NCBI RefSeq assembly: GCF_008123425.1
Contig: NZ_VSSS01000024.1
Span: forward strand, 135,374-199,373
Reading direction: 5' to 3'
From: Bradyrhizobium rifense
GTDB taxonomy: Bacteria; Pseudomonadota; Alphaproteobacteria; Rhizobiales; Xanthobacteraceae
DNA: 64,000 nt
Part shown: positions 16,322 to 24,618 of the stretch, in pieces
Layout of the letters: every line of letters begins with the position of its first letter
Position numbering within the stretch: the stretch's first letter is position 1
Program-made: the position numbers and the translations under genes
The notes under the pieces: generated by a model
The model's input: only the letters and a program-made list of their open reading frames with translations
Databases searched by the model: none
Told to the model about the DNA's origin: nothing

Positions 16322-18015
16322 CTACTCGAGCTGGAGTTAAGCAAGGCCTTGAGATAGGTGAGCGTGTTGTTCGCGCTCGTGATCGCGGCCTGGTAATTCG
16401 CGTATTGGGTCTGGAGCTGGGTCTGGTAGGCGGAAGCGTTGCTCTCGATGTCGTCGACCTTCTGCTGGAGGTCGGTGTCGCGATCGGTCAGGTTGGTGAT
16501 CAGCGTCTGCAGCGACCCCGAGCTCGACGAATAGGTCTTGGACAGCTGATAGAGCTGCGTGGCAATGCCGGAGGTCGAGGTCACCGTGATCGATTGCGAC
16601 GTCGATCCCGAATAGGTGAAGGCCATGCCCGCATAGGCCGTTCCGGCAGCGCCAAGGATCGTCGTGCCGCTTATCGTGAACAGCGAGGAATCGCCGCCGA
16701 CCGACGCAGAGCTGAGATTTCCGGACGAATCCACCGTCAGGTCGAGCGTGAAGGATTGCGGCGACGTTCCGGTGTTGACGACGCTGAGCTGGCTCGACGA
16801 GGTCTTGGTCTGTGCCGACAGCAGCGTGGTGACACCGCTCAGGTTCGTGCTGAGAACATTTGACAGCGTCGAGGTGTCGAGTTCGAGCTCGTTCTTCTCG
16901 TTGAAGGACAGGCCGAGGTCGGCCATGGTGAGGCCACCCACCGTGCTGTTGAGCGCGTTCTGGAGCGAATCCATGATGTCGCGCATGGTGCCGTCGCCGA
17001 ACAGCACCGCGCTCGAATCCGCCGTACCGTCCGAGGCGGTCGCCTGCTGCGCGATCACCGCATCGCGGAACGTGTTGTAGTTGGTGACGAGGCTTTCGAT
17101 CGCCGTCGTGATCTGGCTGGTGTCGGGCTCGATGCTGATGCTGAGCGATGTTCCGCTGGGCGTCGCCTGGAGCAGGTTGAAGGTCACGCCCGTCAGCACG
17201 TCGGTGATGTCGTTGGTATCCCGCGTCATCGAGATGCCATCGAGCGAAAATTCAGCCGCCTGCGACGTCTGCAGCACGTCGGCAAAGGCGCCGGTGCTGT
17301 CGGTGACGCCGAGCTTGTTCAGGATGTCGTCGCCGGACGTGCTGGAATAGCTGATGTCGGTGGCATCCTCGGTGCCCGACAGCACCATCTCGTACGACCC
17401 GCTCGACACCTGGACGATCGAGGCCTGCACGTTGGTGGTCGAGGTCTGGGCGTTGATGGCGTCGACGACATCCTGCATCGACATCGTGCTGGTGACGGTG
17501 ATATCGGCCGTGCTGCCGCTGCCGAGACCAAGGGAGAACGTGCCGGAATAGCCGAGCGCCGAGGTCTGGCTCGACTGCGAGGTGCCGACCACCTTCTGCG
17601 CGGTCGCGACCTGGCTGATGGTCAGCGTATGGTCGCCGGTCGCAGCACCATTGCTGACGGACATCGAGAGCGCGGAGGACGCGCTGACGTCGCCGGACGA
17701 GCTGATGGTCGCCGCCCGGGTGGCGAAGGCGTTGGTCGCGAGCGAATTGACGACGGCCGTCGCGAGCGAGGAAAGGCCGCTGGAGAGCGTCGAAAGATCG
17801 GTCTGGAGCGTCTGGTAGGCGGAGATCTTGGCTTCGTTGTTGGTGATCGAGGTCGAGATCGTGGTCGCTGCCGTCAGCTTGGCGTTCACCGCCGCGGTGA
17901 TGAGCGCACTCCAGTCCACGCTGGTCGACGTGGTGGTGCCGGTCGTGGTCACTGTGGAAGCGCTCGACGTGCTGGTGCTTGCAGTGCTGCTGGTGCTCGA
18001 ACTGACTGACGTCAC
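16318..18015 (-). CDS. fliD: FliD, filament cap protein
   Basis: FliD (HAP2) caps the filament and guides flagellin assembly. The 565 residues carry the N-terminal FliD region after a Ser/Thr-rich leader (VDWSALITAAVNAKL), NNEAKISAYQTLQTDLSTL near residue 65, and the C-terminal coiled region with LTDRDTDLQQKVDDIES and QTQYANYQAAITSANNTLTYL. It lies between fliC and fliS. Flagellar systems of the lateral rhizobial type usually lack FliD, so its presence points to a polar or subpolar type system. Confidence 0.93.
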   Translation of the reverse strand: MTSVSSSTSSTASTSTSSASTVTTTGTTTSTSVDWSALITAAVNAKLTAATTISTSITNNEAKISAYQTLQTDLSTLSSGLSSLATAVVNSLATNAFATRAATISSSGDVSASSALSMSVSNGAATGDHTLTISQVATAQKVVGTSQSSQTSALGYSGTFSLGLGSGSTADITVTSTMSMQDVVDAINAQTSTTNVQASIVQVSSGSYEMVLSGTEDATDISYSSTSGDDILNKLGVTDSTGAFADVLQTSQAAEFSLDGISMTRDTNDITDVLTGVTFNLLQATPSGTSLSISIEPDTSQITTAIESLVTNYNTFRDAVIAQQATASDGTADSSAVLFGDGTMRDIMDSLQNALNSTVGGLTMADLGLSFNEKNELELDTSTLSNVLSTNLSGVTTLLSAQTKTSSSQLSVVNTGTSPQSFTLDLTVDSSGNLSSASVGGDSSLFTISGTTILGAAGTAYAGMAFTYSGSTSQSITVTSTSGIATQLYQLSKTYSSSSGSLQTLITNLTDRDTDLQQKVDDIESNASAYQTQLQTQYANYQAAITSANNTLTYLKALLNSSSSS

Positions 18016-18043
18016 TGTGCTGCCCGATCCATCCCAGGGTGAA

Positions 18044-18068
18044 CCGGGCCGGCATCAAGCCGGCCCGG
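18044..18068 (-). terminator. strong hairpin between fliC and fliD
   Basis: A 10-base perfect stem (CCGGGCCGGC with its complement) around a 5-base loop (ATCAA) lies 20 bases after the fliC stop. No T-run follows on the minus strand, so it is more likely an attenuator or mRNA-stabilising 3' hairpin that keeps fliC transcript more abundant than fliD than a full intrinsic terminator. Confidence 0.6.
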
Positions 18069-18087
18069 AGGTCGTCAAGGCAAGCGC

Positions 18088-18912
18088 TTAGCCGAGCAGC
18101 TTGAGCAGGTACTGCGGCATCTGGTTGGCCGCGGATTCCGCCGAGACCGCGGCCTGGGTCTTCACCTCGGCCGAGGACAGCGTGGCCTGCTCGGCCGCGA
18201 TATCGACGTCCTTGATCGCCGAGTTCGCCGACTGCAGGTTCTGGGTCTGGGTCGAGATCGAGTCCGACGAGAAGTTGAACCGCGATTCCTGCGCACCGAT
18301 GCTGGCGCGGGCGGCCGAGACCGTGTCGATTGCGGTATCGAGCGTGTCGAGCGCCGAGGCCGCATCCGACAGGCTGCTGACGTCGAGCGACGTCACGCCG
18401 AGCGAGGACGACGTCAGGCTCGTGAGCGTGATGGTGATGGTGTCGGAACCAGACGAGCCGACCAGCACGGAGACGCCCGAGGAGAACACACTCGAGCCAT
18501 CCAGAAGGCTTTGGCTGGAATAGCGCGTGCCGCTCGCGATCGAATCAATTTCGCTCGTGAGCTGCGTGAATTCCGAGTTGATGTAGGCGCGGCTGGAGTC
18601 GGTCGTGGTGCCCGAAGCCGACTCGGAGGCCAGCGACTTCATGCGCGCCAGGATGTCCGAGATGTTGGAGGCGCCACCATCAGCGGTCTGCAGGATCGCG
18701 GTCGCCTGCGAGGCGTTGGTCGCGGCCTGCTGCAGCGTGGTGACGTCCGACGAGATGCGGGTCGAGATCGCGAGGCCAGCGGCATCGTCGGAGGCCGAGG
18801 TGATGCGCGACCCGCTCGACAGCTTCGCGAGCGCACTGCTCTCCTGCGCGGAATTGATGTTGAGGTAGCGGACCGCAGAGTTCGCCGCGGTATTGGTGGA
18901 AATTGCGGGCAT
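18088..18912 (-). CDS. fliC: flagellin
   Basis: The filament subunit. The 274 residues contain the D0/D1 pattern: MPAISTNTAANSAVRYLNIN, ALAKLSSGSRITSASDDAAG, IQ-less coiled region, and the C-terminal ASIGAQESRFNFSSDSIST with NSAIKDVDIAAEQATLSS and end NQMPQYLLKLLG. The variable central domain is very short, so this is a minimal flagellin. It begins 142 bases after the sigma factor ends. Few Ser/Thr clusters outside the centre are visible, but TTTDSSRAY could carry glycans; that is inference. Confidence 0.95.
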   Translation of the reverse strand: MPAISTNTAANSAVRYLNINSAQESSALAKLSSGSRITSASDDAAGLAISTRISSDVTTLQQAATNASQATAILQTADGGASNISDILARMKSLASESASGTTTDSSRAYINSEFTQLTSEIDSIASGTRYSSQSLLDGSSVFSSGVSVLVGSSGSDTITITLTSLTSSSLGVTSLDVSSLSDAASALDTLDTAIDTVSAARASIGAQESRFNFSSDSISTQTQNLQSANSAIKDVDIAAEQATLSSAEVKTQAAVSAESAANQMPQYLLKLLG

Positions 18913-19023
18913 TGGAAACTCCTGTGCTGATGGGCATGGCGTGCCGCATCGTTGAAGACGATTGACGGCGCAGACCGCAGCCCCGTCCGTTCGCTCAAAC
19001 GGTGGAGCGCACGGAGATCAGGC

Positions 19024-19037
19024 GCGAAAATTTTCGC
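19024..19037. promoter_or_regulatory. 14-bp perfect palindrome upstream of fliC
   Basis: GCGAAAATTTTCGC is a perfect inverted repeat 112 bases before the fliC ATG and 17 bases past the ECF sigma stop. It has no T-run and no loop, so it fits an operator better than a terminator. The binding factor is unknown. Confidence 0.4.
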
Positions 19038-19053
19038 AGAGGAAATTTTATGA

Positions 19054-19752
19054 TTAGCAATCGGTAAACGCGGTGCGGATGTCGCATTCGTGCTTGCGCA
19101 GCAACTGACGCAGCTGCTGGCGTCCACGCTTGAGCAGGGACTCCACTGCCGCCACCGTGGTGTCCATCACCTGGGCGATCTCGCCGTTGCTCATGTTCTC
19201 GTGGTACGAGAAGATCACCGCAATGCGCTGCTGCTCGGGCAGGCGCTGCATCGCGAGCTCCAGCATGCCGTTCAGCTCGTTGCGCTCGATGATCTCGACG
19301 GCGCCAGGCTGGCCGTCGGCGACCTCCGGCACGGTCTCGACATTCTCGTTGCGCGGCTTGCGGCGCAGATCGATGCAGCGATTGGAGATGACGCGGTAGA
19401 GCCAGGTCGAGAACTTGGCGCGGCCGTGCTGCCAGCGCCCGCGATGGCTCCAGATCTTGAGCATGGTGTCCTGCACCACGTCCTCGGCGTCCGCGGCGTT
19501 GCCGACGATGCGCAGCGCGATCGCATAGGCGCGATCGATGTGACGCTCGACCAGCATGCGGAACGCGACCTCGTCGCCGGCGGCAAGCTTGTCGAGAAGT
19601 TCGCTGTCCTCGTCGAAGACGAAGTCGGTGGCGACCGGCGTGCTGTCGGGCGCCAGCGGCACCGACGGCATCATGGGCACGATCTCTTCAGCCGGCAGCG
19701 TCGTCGTGATCTCGGCCTCGGCGGGAGCCCAGACATCAGCAGCGTAACTCAT
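19054..19752 (-). CDS. ECF-family RNA polymerase sigma factor
   Basis: Start chosen at the ATG of MSYAADVWAPAEAE (19752, GGAG eight bases upstream), giving 232 residues. An acidic, proline-rich N-terminal extension of about 55 residues precedes sigma region 2 (AFRMLVERHIDRAYAIALR, then NAADAEDVVQDTMLKIW) and region 4 (LPEQQRIAVIFSYHENMSNG, then VAAVESLLKRGRQQLRQLL). No region 1.1 or 3 is present, typical of ECF factors. It is placed directly ahead of fliC, so it may drive or be co-regulated with the late flagellar genes; that link is by position only. Confidence 0.88.
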   Translation of the reverse strand: MSYAADVWAPAEAEITTTLPAEEIVPMMPSVPLAPDSTPVATDFVFDEDSELLDKLAAGDEVAFRMLVERHIDRAYAIALRIVGNAADAEDVVQDTMLKIWSHRGRWQHGRAKFSTWLYRVISNRCIDLRRKPRNENVETVPEVADGQPGAVEIIERNELNGMLELAMQRLPEQQRIAVIFSYHENMSNGEIAQVMDTTVAAVESLLKRGRQQLRQLLRKHECDIRTAFTDC

Positions 19753-20265
19753 CCCGCAATCTCCAACCCGCAATGCCGGCGACGCACATGCCACACGGCT
19801 TCCAGGCGTTGAACGCAGGGCCAAAACAATCCAGGCGGAGAATTTTTGTTATTTTTCAAGATGTTAGCCGGTATCTTTTGCCGAGTATCGGGCAAGAATT
19901 GCCGAGCGCGCGCTGCTCTCGCGCGTCAATCCCGCAATCATCACATCGTCTCGCGCCATGGCGGATCATCCATCCTGAACAGATGTCGTTGAGAGAAAAC
20001 GCTGACATTACGCAGCACTAGGTGATCAAACGCGACACGCGCCTTGCGCATCAAGAAGCGATTGTTTCCGAGTATGAATGAACGCGAGACGACTTCCGCA
20101 CTCGGCAATTTTTTCCGAATCACCTTTTTCGAACCTAGCGATTTTTTTGAATCTGTCAGTCGTGACGAATGCGTTTTTGAATCGCGCGTGAATTTTTTTC
20201 GCGCTTGTGGCGCCTGACATGGTGAACGTGCGCGTTAATTGATCTGATTGGCGGGGAATCTGCAC
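19753..20265. other. 513-base AT-richer divergent intergenic region
   Basis: This gap separates the divergent sigma-factor and HAD genes. No convincing gene was found; short frames here lack start signals and codon bias. Between 20109 and 20199 five T-tracts of 5-7 bases (20109, 20125, 20142, 20174, 20193) occur, several followed by GAA or GAATC. Base composition is clearly lower in GC than its surroundings. Such tracts suggest intrinsically curved DNA or an UP-element-like promoter zone; no specific -10/-35 pair could be fixed. Confidence 0.5.
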
Positions 20266-22680
20266 ATGACGATCGCAACGGCCGGTGCGAAGCGCCGCGC
20301 TCAAATTGTTTCTGCTTGGTCATTCGATGTTTTCGATACATTTCTGTTGCGCGCCTGCACGACGCCGGATGGCGTATTTGAAAGGAGTTACGAGCTTTCC
20401 GGTATTTCACAGACTTGTCCGAATGTTTCCGCGAGTTTCGTTCAGCATCGCATCCAGGCCGAAGCACGTGCGCGGAGGACCGCGAAAGAGAGGCGCGGCG
20501 GCAGCGAAGTTCGCATCGATGAAATCTATTCCTGTTTTCCATTCAAGCTGTTCGGCCTCACGCGCCACCACTTGAACGATCTCGTCGAATCAGAGTTCGC
20601 GGCCGAACTCGAGCTCTGTCGCGCCAACCCGGACATGCTTCGGCAATATCTCGACATGAAGCGTGCCGATCATCGCGTCGGGTTCATCTCCGATACCTAC
20701 TGGGATTCCGACCGGCTGGCGCGATTGCTGCGCGCATGCCGCCCCGGGCTGACATGGGACTTCCTCTACGCCTCCTGCGACCACGGCAGCGGCAAGAGCG
20801 AGGCGCTTTTCGCAAAATACCTGTCCGAGCAGGGTATCGACGCGAACGCCTCCTTTCACGTCGGTGACAACGACAAGGCCGATATCAGGGGTGCGAAGCG
20901 CCACGGCATTCGCCCGCGCTATTATCCGCAGGCGACGCCGCAATTGGCCTCGAAATTCCAGCGCGAGACCGCGCTGCTCGAGCTGTTGTGCGCCGGCGCG
21001 CCGGCGCGGCTCGATCATGGCGCGCGGACCCTGCGGCGCATGGTCGCCGCGCGCAACGCCGAGAAATCTCCCGCCTTTCATCTCGGCATGACCGTACTCG
21101 GCCCGGTGATGACGGCCTTCGATGCCTTCATCGCCCGGCGCTGCCAGGAGGTTGCCGGCCCCGGCCGAAAAGTCGCCCTCGCCTTCCTCGGCCGCGACGG
21201 TTTTTTGCCGCACCGGATCTGGCAGGAGTTGCACGGCGCCACATCGGCCTATCTCGAGATCAACCGGCGCGTCAGCCTGATCGCCTCGGCCGATACCATG
21301 CAGCCGCTGATCGACCTTCTCAGCAAGGTGTTGAAGATCGACGCACCGACCTTCCGCGACATGATCAAGATCCAGCCGCCAGCGGTCGCCGCGTTCTTCG
21401 CGGTTTATCCTGACGGAATTGCTCCCGGCGAAGATCTCGCCGAAGCTCTGCCGGAATTGATGGACGCCAGTGAGATCGTCGATCTCGCCGCAGCCCTGCG
21501 CGCGCGATTGCTTGCCTATCTGCGCCACACGATCCCCGGCTTCGACGAATGTACCCATCTGGTGCTCGCCGATCTCGGTTATTCTGGGAGCGTGCAGAAG
21601 GCGCTGCGCCGCGTGTTCGACATGGAGGGCATCAAGATACGTCTTCACGGCGCCTATCTGATCTCGCTCGACGATGCCTTCGACGATATCGCCGACGAGG
21701 ACAGCGCGGCAGGCTTCATTTCGGACCTTGTGGTAACGCCGCATATCAAGCGCATGCTGATCCGCAACATCGCACTGCTGGAGCAGATCTGCTGCTCCGC
21801 CGATGGCTCGGTCCGGGACTATGACGGCGAGCAGGTGCTGCGCGAGATCAATCCGCGCCCCGCCAGCCAGATCGCGCGCGCCGCGGAGATCCAGGCAGGC
21901 AGCGTCGCCTTTGCGGAGAGCGCCGAGGACGTCGCGCTCGACTTCTGTCTCGACCCTTATGCCGCGCCTGATGTCGCTGCGCGCTGGTGCACGGCGACAC
22001 TGGCGCGGTTCCTGCTGTTGCCGGACGAGGACGAGCTGGCGCTGCTCGGCGGATTGAAGCACGACGTCAACCTCGGCACGCACGCGCTGGCACCGATGAT
22101 CGACAGCGACTTCGTCCGCCGGCAGATCACCGCCCGCGGCTTTTCTGCCGCCTGCGCGTCGGCCGCCCCGCCGATGTGGCTCGCTGGCAGCTTTGCCCGA
22201 CTGTCGCCGTCGAACGCCTATCTCTACGCGCTGTTCGGGGCCAACCGTCTGCCGGCCGACGTCTTCGAAGAGAGGCCTTGCGGACAGGTCCAGATCGGCC
22301 TGTTCGGCGCCAATGCCGCAGCCACGCTGGACACAGTGACCCTCTACCGCACTGGTCTCGGCGAGTTGCGCCTGCGCATTCCCCTTTCGCGCACCATGGC
22401 CATCACCATGATCGCGCTGCCGCTGCCGAAATTCGCCGCAGAAGGTGTCCTTCATGGCGTGACCGTCCAATCAGTCGACGACATTCGCGACGCCGCCGAG
22501 AGCCAGGATGTGGCCGGTATCGCCGCCGAAAGCCTCATTTCAGCCGGTGTGCAGCACAGCGGTGCCCATTATCGCACCGAGACCGACGATGCCTGCCTGC
22601 TGATCCCGGTCGCCCCGATGACGCACAACATCGCGATCTATTCGATTGCGATCACCCCGCTCGGCTCCAGCTCCAAATAG
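20266..22680 (+). CDS. large HAD-superfamily protein, 804 residues
   Basis: The N-terminal third is a HAD phosphohydrolase-like domain: nucleophile motif SFDVFDTFLLRA near residue 20, GFISDTYWDSDRL (motif II) and HVGDNDKADIRGAKRHGI (motif III/IV). The remaining 550 residues form a domain with FLGRDGFLPHRIW and VLADLGYSGSVQKALRRVF, known to me from HAD-type proteins of polysaccharide gene clusters. The ATG at 20266 is preferred to the upstream TTG. It heads a plus-strand trio beside the flagellar genes. A role in glycan or flagellin modification is inferred from context; the substrate is unknown. The first 300 bases are less GC-rich than the rest. Confidence 0.75.
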   Translation: MTIATAGAKRRAQIVSAWSFDVFDTFLLRACTTPDGVFERSYELSGISQTCPNVSASFVQHRIQAEARARRTAKERRGGSEVRIDEIYSCFPFKLFGLTRHHLNDLVESEFAAELELCRANPDMLRQYLDMKRADHRVGFISDTYWDSDRLARLLRACRPGLTWDFLYASCDHGSGKSEALFAKYLSEQGIDANASFHVGDNDKADIRGAKRHGIRPRYYPQATPQLASKFQRETALLELLCAGAPARLDHGARTLRRMVAARNAEKSPAFHLGMTVLGPVMTAFDAFIARRCQEVAGPGRKVALAFLGRDGFLPHRIWQELHGATSAYLEINRRVSLIASADTMQPLIDLLSKVLKIDAPTFRDMIKIQPPAVAAFFAVYPDGIAPGEDLAEALPELMDASEIVDLAAALRARLLAYLRHTIPGFDECTHLVLADLGYSGSVQKALRRVFDMEGIKIRLHGAYLISLDDAFDDIADEDSAAGFISDLVVTPHIKRMLIRNIALLEQICCSADGSVRDYDGEQVLREINPRPASQIARAAEIQAGSVAFAESAEDVALDFCLDPYAAPDVAARWCTATLARFLLLPDEDELALLGGLKHDVNLGTHALAPMIDSDFVRRQITARGFSAACASAAPPMWLAGSFARLSPSNAYLYALFGANRLPADVFEERPCGQVQIGLFGANAAATLDTVTLYRTGLGELRLRIPLSRTMAITMIALPLPKFAAEGVLHGVTVQSVDDIRDAAESQDVAGIAAESLISAGVQHSGAHYRTETDDACLLIPVAPMTHNIAIYSIAITPLGSSSK

Positions 22681-22747
22681 TTCGCCTGATCGTGCCGCCC
22701 CGGCCGTTCAAGTCCAAGGGCTGAGTGGCGATGCGAGGGGCACGAAA

Positions 22748-24067
22748 TTGACGGACGGGACGCACGCAAACCTTGATGATCTCCTGCAATCCGGCGGCAT
22801 TCGCCTCGGCCGGGCTCAGCGCGATCGCCTGGACTGGTTGACCGGCCAATATGGCGCGCCGACGCTGGACGACCTTGCCGGGGGCCGGCGCAGCGGCGTT
22901 CTCATCCTCAAGGAGCCGCCGAGCGGCGCTGCCGCGGAGCTGTTCTACCGCTCGCTCAATCCCGGCTGCGCCGTCGTCATTCCGACCAGCGAGAATCCCG
23001 GCTTCGACTTCCTGAAGTCCAAGCTGACCGAGTTCGGCACCGTCGGCCCCCGCGGCGCGGACGGCCCGCACGAGATGTGGTGGGGCGGCATCGGATGGTC
23101 GAAATTCCTCAGCGCCGCCGATGCAGCCACCGCCCGCCCGCGGATCGTCTCCTGTTACCCGCGCGGCGGCGACGCGACCTCCGCCTTCGCGCTCCGGCAC
23201 TCGCTCGAACGATTCGATCTCGCCTGTCATATCGAGCCGATCGACACCCAGTTCAGCGACCGCCTGCTCTGCTTCGAGAAGGCCGAGTTCATGCTGCGGA
23301 TGTGGAACAAATATCGCGAGCCGCTGCTGTTCGTCGAAGCCGGCGCCGTGCTCCGTGAGGCGCCGCTACTGCCGTCCTTCCTCGGCTGCGACGTCGCACT
23401 CCACAAATGGAATCGCTGGGAGATGTCGGCCCGCACGCTCTATCTCGGCCGCACCAGGGCTGCGGAGATGCTGCTGCGCACCTGGCAGCATCTCGCCGCG
23501 TCGTACCCTGCGATCTGGGAGGGCTATCTGCTCGACCAGGCCTGGAGCCTGACCTCGTCGCAGATGCCGCTCGACACGGTGTGGCTGCCGCGATCTTATC
23601 ACGCGCTCGCGGGCGATCTCGGCGCGATGCGCGCCACTGTTCTGCATAACCAGCAGACGACGACGCTGGAGCTCGGGCCCGATTCCGCCTTCGCAGGCCT
23701 CGTGCGCACCGCCCGCCGCGCCGGCCGCACCGGTGCGCGCGATGCCTTCATGGTCATGACGTCGAAGGCCGAAGCCGGCAAGGGCATCGCCGTGATCCTG
23801 CGCGATATCTCGGCCAGCGACGCCGCCGCGGTTGCTGCCACCGTCGAAGCCGTGACTGGCGCCTATGCCGCCGATTGCGGTGGTTATGGCCGCCTCGAAC
23901 TGTCGCTTTGCGCCTGGCAGGACGATGTCGGCGCGGCGCGCGATGCGGCGGCGCTGGCGCGTTACCGCATCCTGGAGATCGCGCCGGGACAGCGCATCGC
24001 CAACGATTTCTTTGCGCACTGCGCAGCCGACGACGCCGTCATGACCGCCCGCCATCTCTTCCCCTGA
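22748..24067 (+). CDS. putative glycosyltransferase-like protein, 439 residues
   Basis: The best start is TTG at 22748 with GAGGGG upstream; no in-frame ATG precedes the conserved part. A region starting SCYPRGGDATSAFALRHSLE, then CHIEPIDTQFSDRLLCFEKA, then EPLLFVEAGAVLREAPLLPS and later WEGYLLDQAWSLT resembles the layout of GT-A nucleotide-sugar transferases (PF03407-like), where an aspartate-containing DxD would normally follow the hydrophobic strand; here VEAG replaces it. About 65 bases separate it from the HAD gene. Assignment is tentative; the protein may be a degenerate or distant GT. Confidence 0.5.
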   Translation: MTDGTHANLDDLLQSGGIRLGRAQRDRLDWLTGQYGAPTLDDLAGGRRSGVLILKEPPSGAAAELFYRSLNPGCAVVIPTSENPGFDFLKSKLTEFGTVGPRGADGPHEMWWGGIGWSKFLSAADAATARPRIVSCYPRGGDATSAFALRHSLERFDLACHIEPIDTQFSDRLLCFEKAEFMLRMWNKYREPLLFVEAGAVLREAPLLPSFLGCDVALHKWNRWEMSARTLYLGRTRAAEMLLRTWQHLAASYPAIWEGYLLDQAWSLTSSQMPLDTVWLPRSYHALAGDLGAMRATVLHNQQTTTLELGPDSAFAGLVRTARRAGRTGARDAFMVMTSKAEAGKGIAVILRDISASDAAAVAATVEAVTGAYAADCGGYGRLELSLCAWQDDVGAARDAAALARYRILEIAPGQRIANDFFAHCAADDAVMTARHLFP

Positions 24068-24080
24068 GGGACATCACGCG

Positions 24081-24617
24081 ATGCTCAAGACCATCATCCT
24101 CCTCACCGACACCGTGCAACAGCAACAGCCGCTGGCCAACCTGCTGCGCGAACACAATCGCGAGCTCGCGTTCGTCTCCGCGCTGCGCGCCCAGGATCTC
24201 AGCGCCATCGATCCAGAGATTTTGAGCGAGGCACGTCTGGTGTCCTTTGCCGCTGACGTCGCGGTCCCCGAAAAATTTCTGCTGCAGCTCGGGTACGGCG
24301 CCTACAAATTCTACGCCGCGGCGACGCAATATCCTGGGTTGCCGCCGGCGCCCGACGAGACCGACGAGAATCCGAGCTGCTACTCCGTGATCGCACAGTC
24401 GATGATGATCTGGCCGGATTTCAAGAAGGTGGTGGGCCTGGAAACCGTGACAGTCCCGGACGGAACCGCCGCCGCCGAACGCGAGCGGCTGGTGTTCACC
24501 CGCCTGGCCCATTTGTTCTGGCGGATGTCGATCATGATCGCGGGCGAGGTGACGGATCTTCCCGGGATCATCGGATCTGTCGAGAGCCAGCGGCCGACGC
24601 TGACCATGATGAACTGA
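24081..24617 (+). CDS. formyltransferase-like small protein, 178 residues
   Basis: The protein begins MLKTIILLTDTVQQQQPL, contains LVSFAADVAVPEKFLLQLGY followed by a FYAAATQYPGLPPAP stretch, and ends with a hydrophobic LAHLFWRMSIMIAGEV segment. The middle recalls the N-terminal formyltransferase fold (as in methionyl-tRNA formyltransferase), in which a NxHPxxLPxYxG motif carries catalytic Asn and His; neither is found here. It therefore looks like a degenerate relative. It is 13 bases after the glycosyltransferase-like gene. Function unknown. Confidence 0.45.
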   Translation: MLKTIILLTDTVQQQQPLANLLREHNRELAFVSALRAQDLSAIDPEILSEARLVSFAADVAVPEKFLLQLGYGAYKFYAAATQYPGLPPAPDETDENPSCYSVIAQSMMIWPDFKKVVGLETVTVPDGTAAAERERLVFTRLAHLFWRMSIMIAGEVTDLPGIIGSVESQRPTLTMMN

Positions 24618-24618
24618 G

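Noticed and set aside
19773..20542. Short frames on both strands in the sigma/HAD intergenic region
   Set aside because: No ribosome-binding sites, no codon bias and no recognisable motif; AT-rich tracts produce random frames.
20590..22470. Minus-strand 626-codon frame opposite the HAD gene
   Set aside because: No start signal or domain; the plus-strand HAD motifs are clear.
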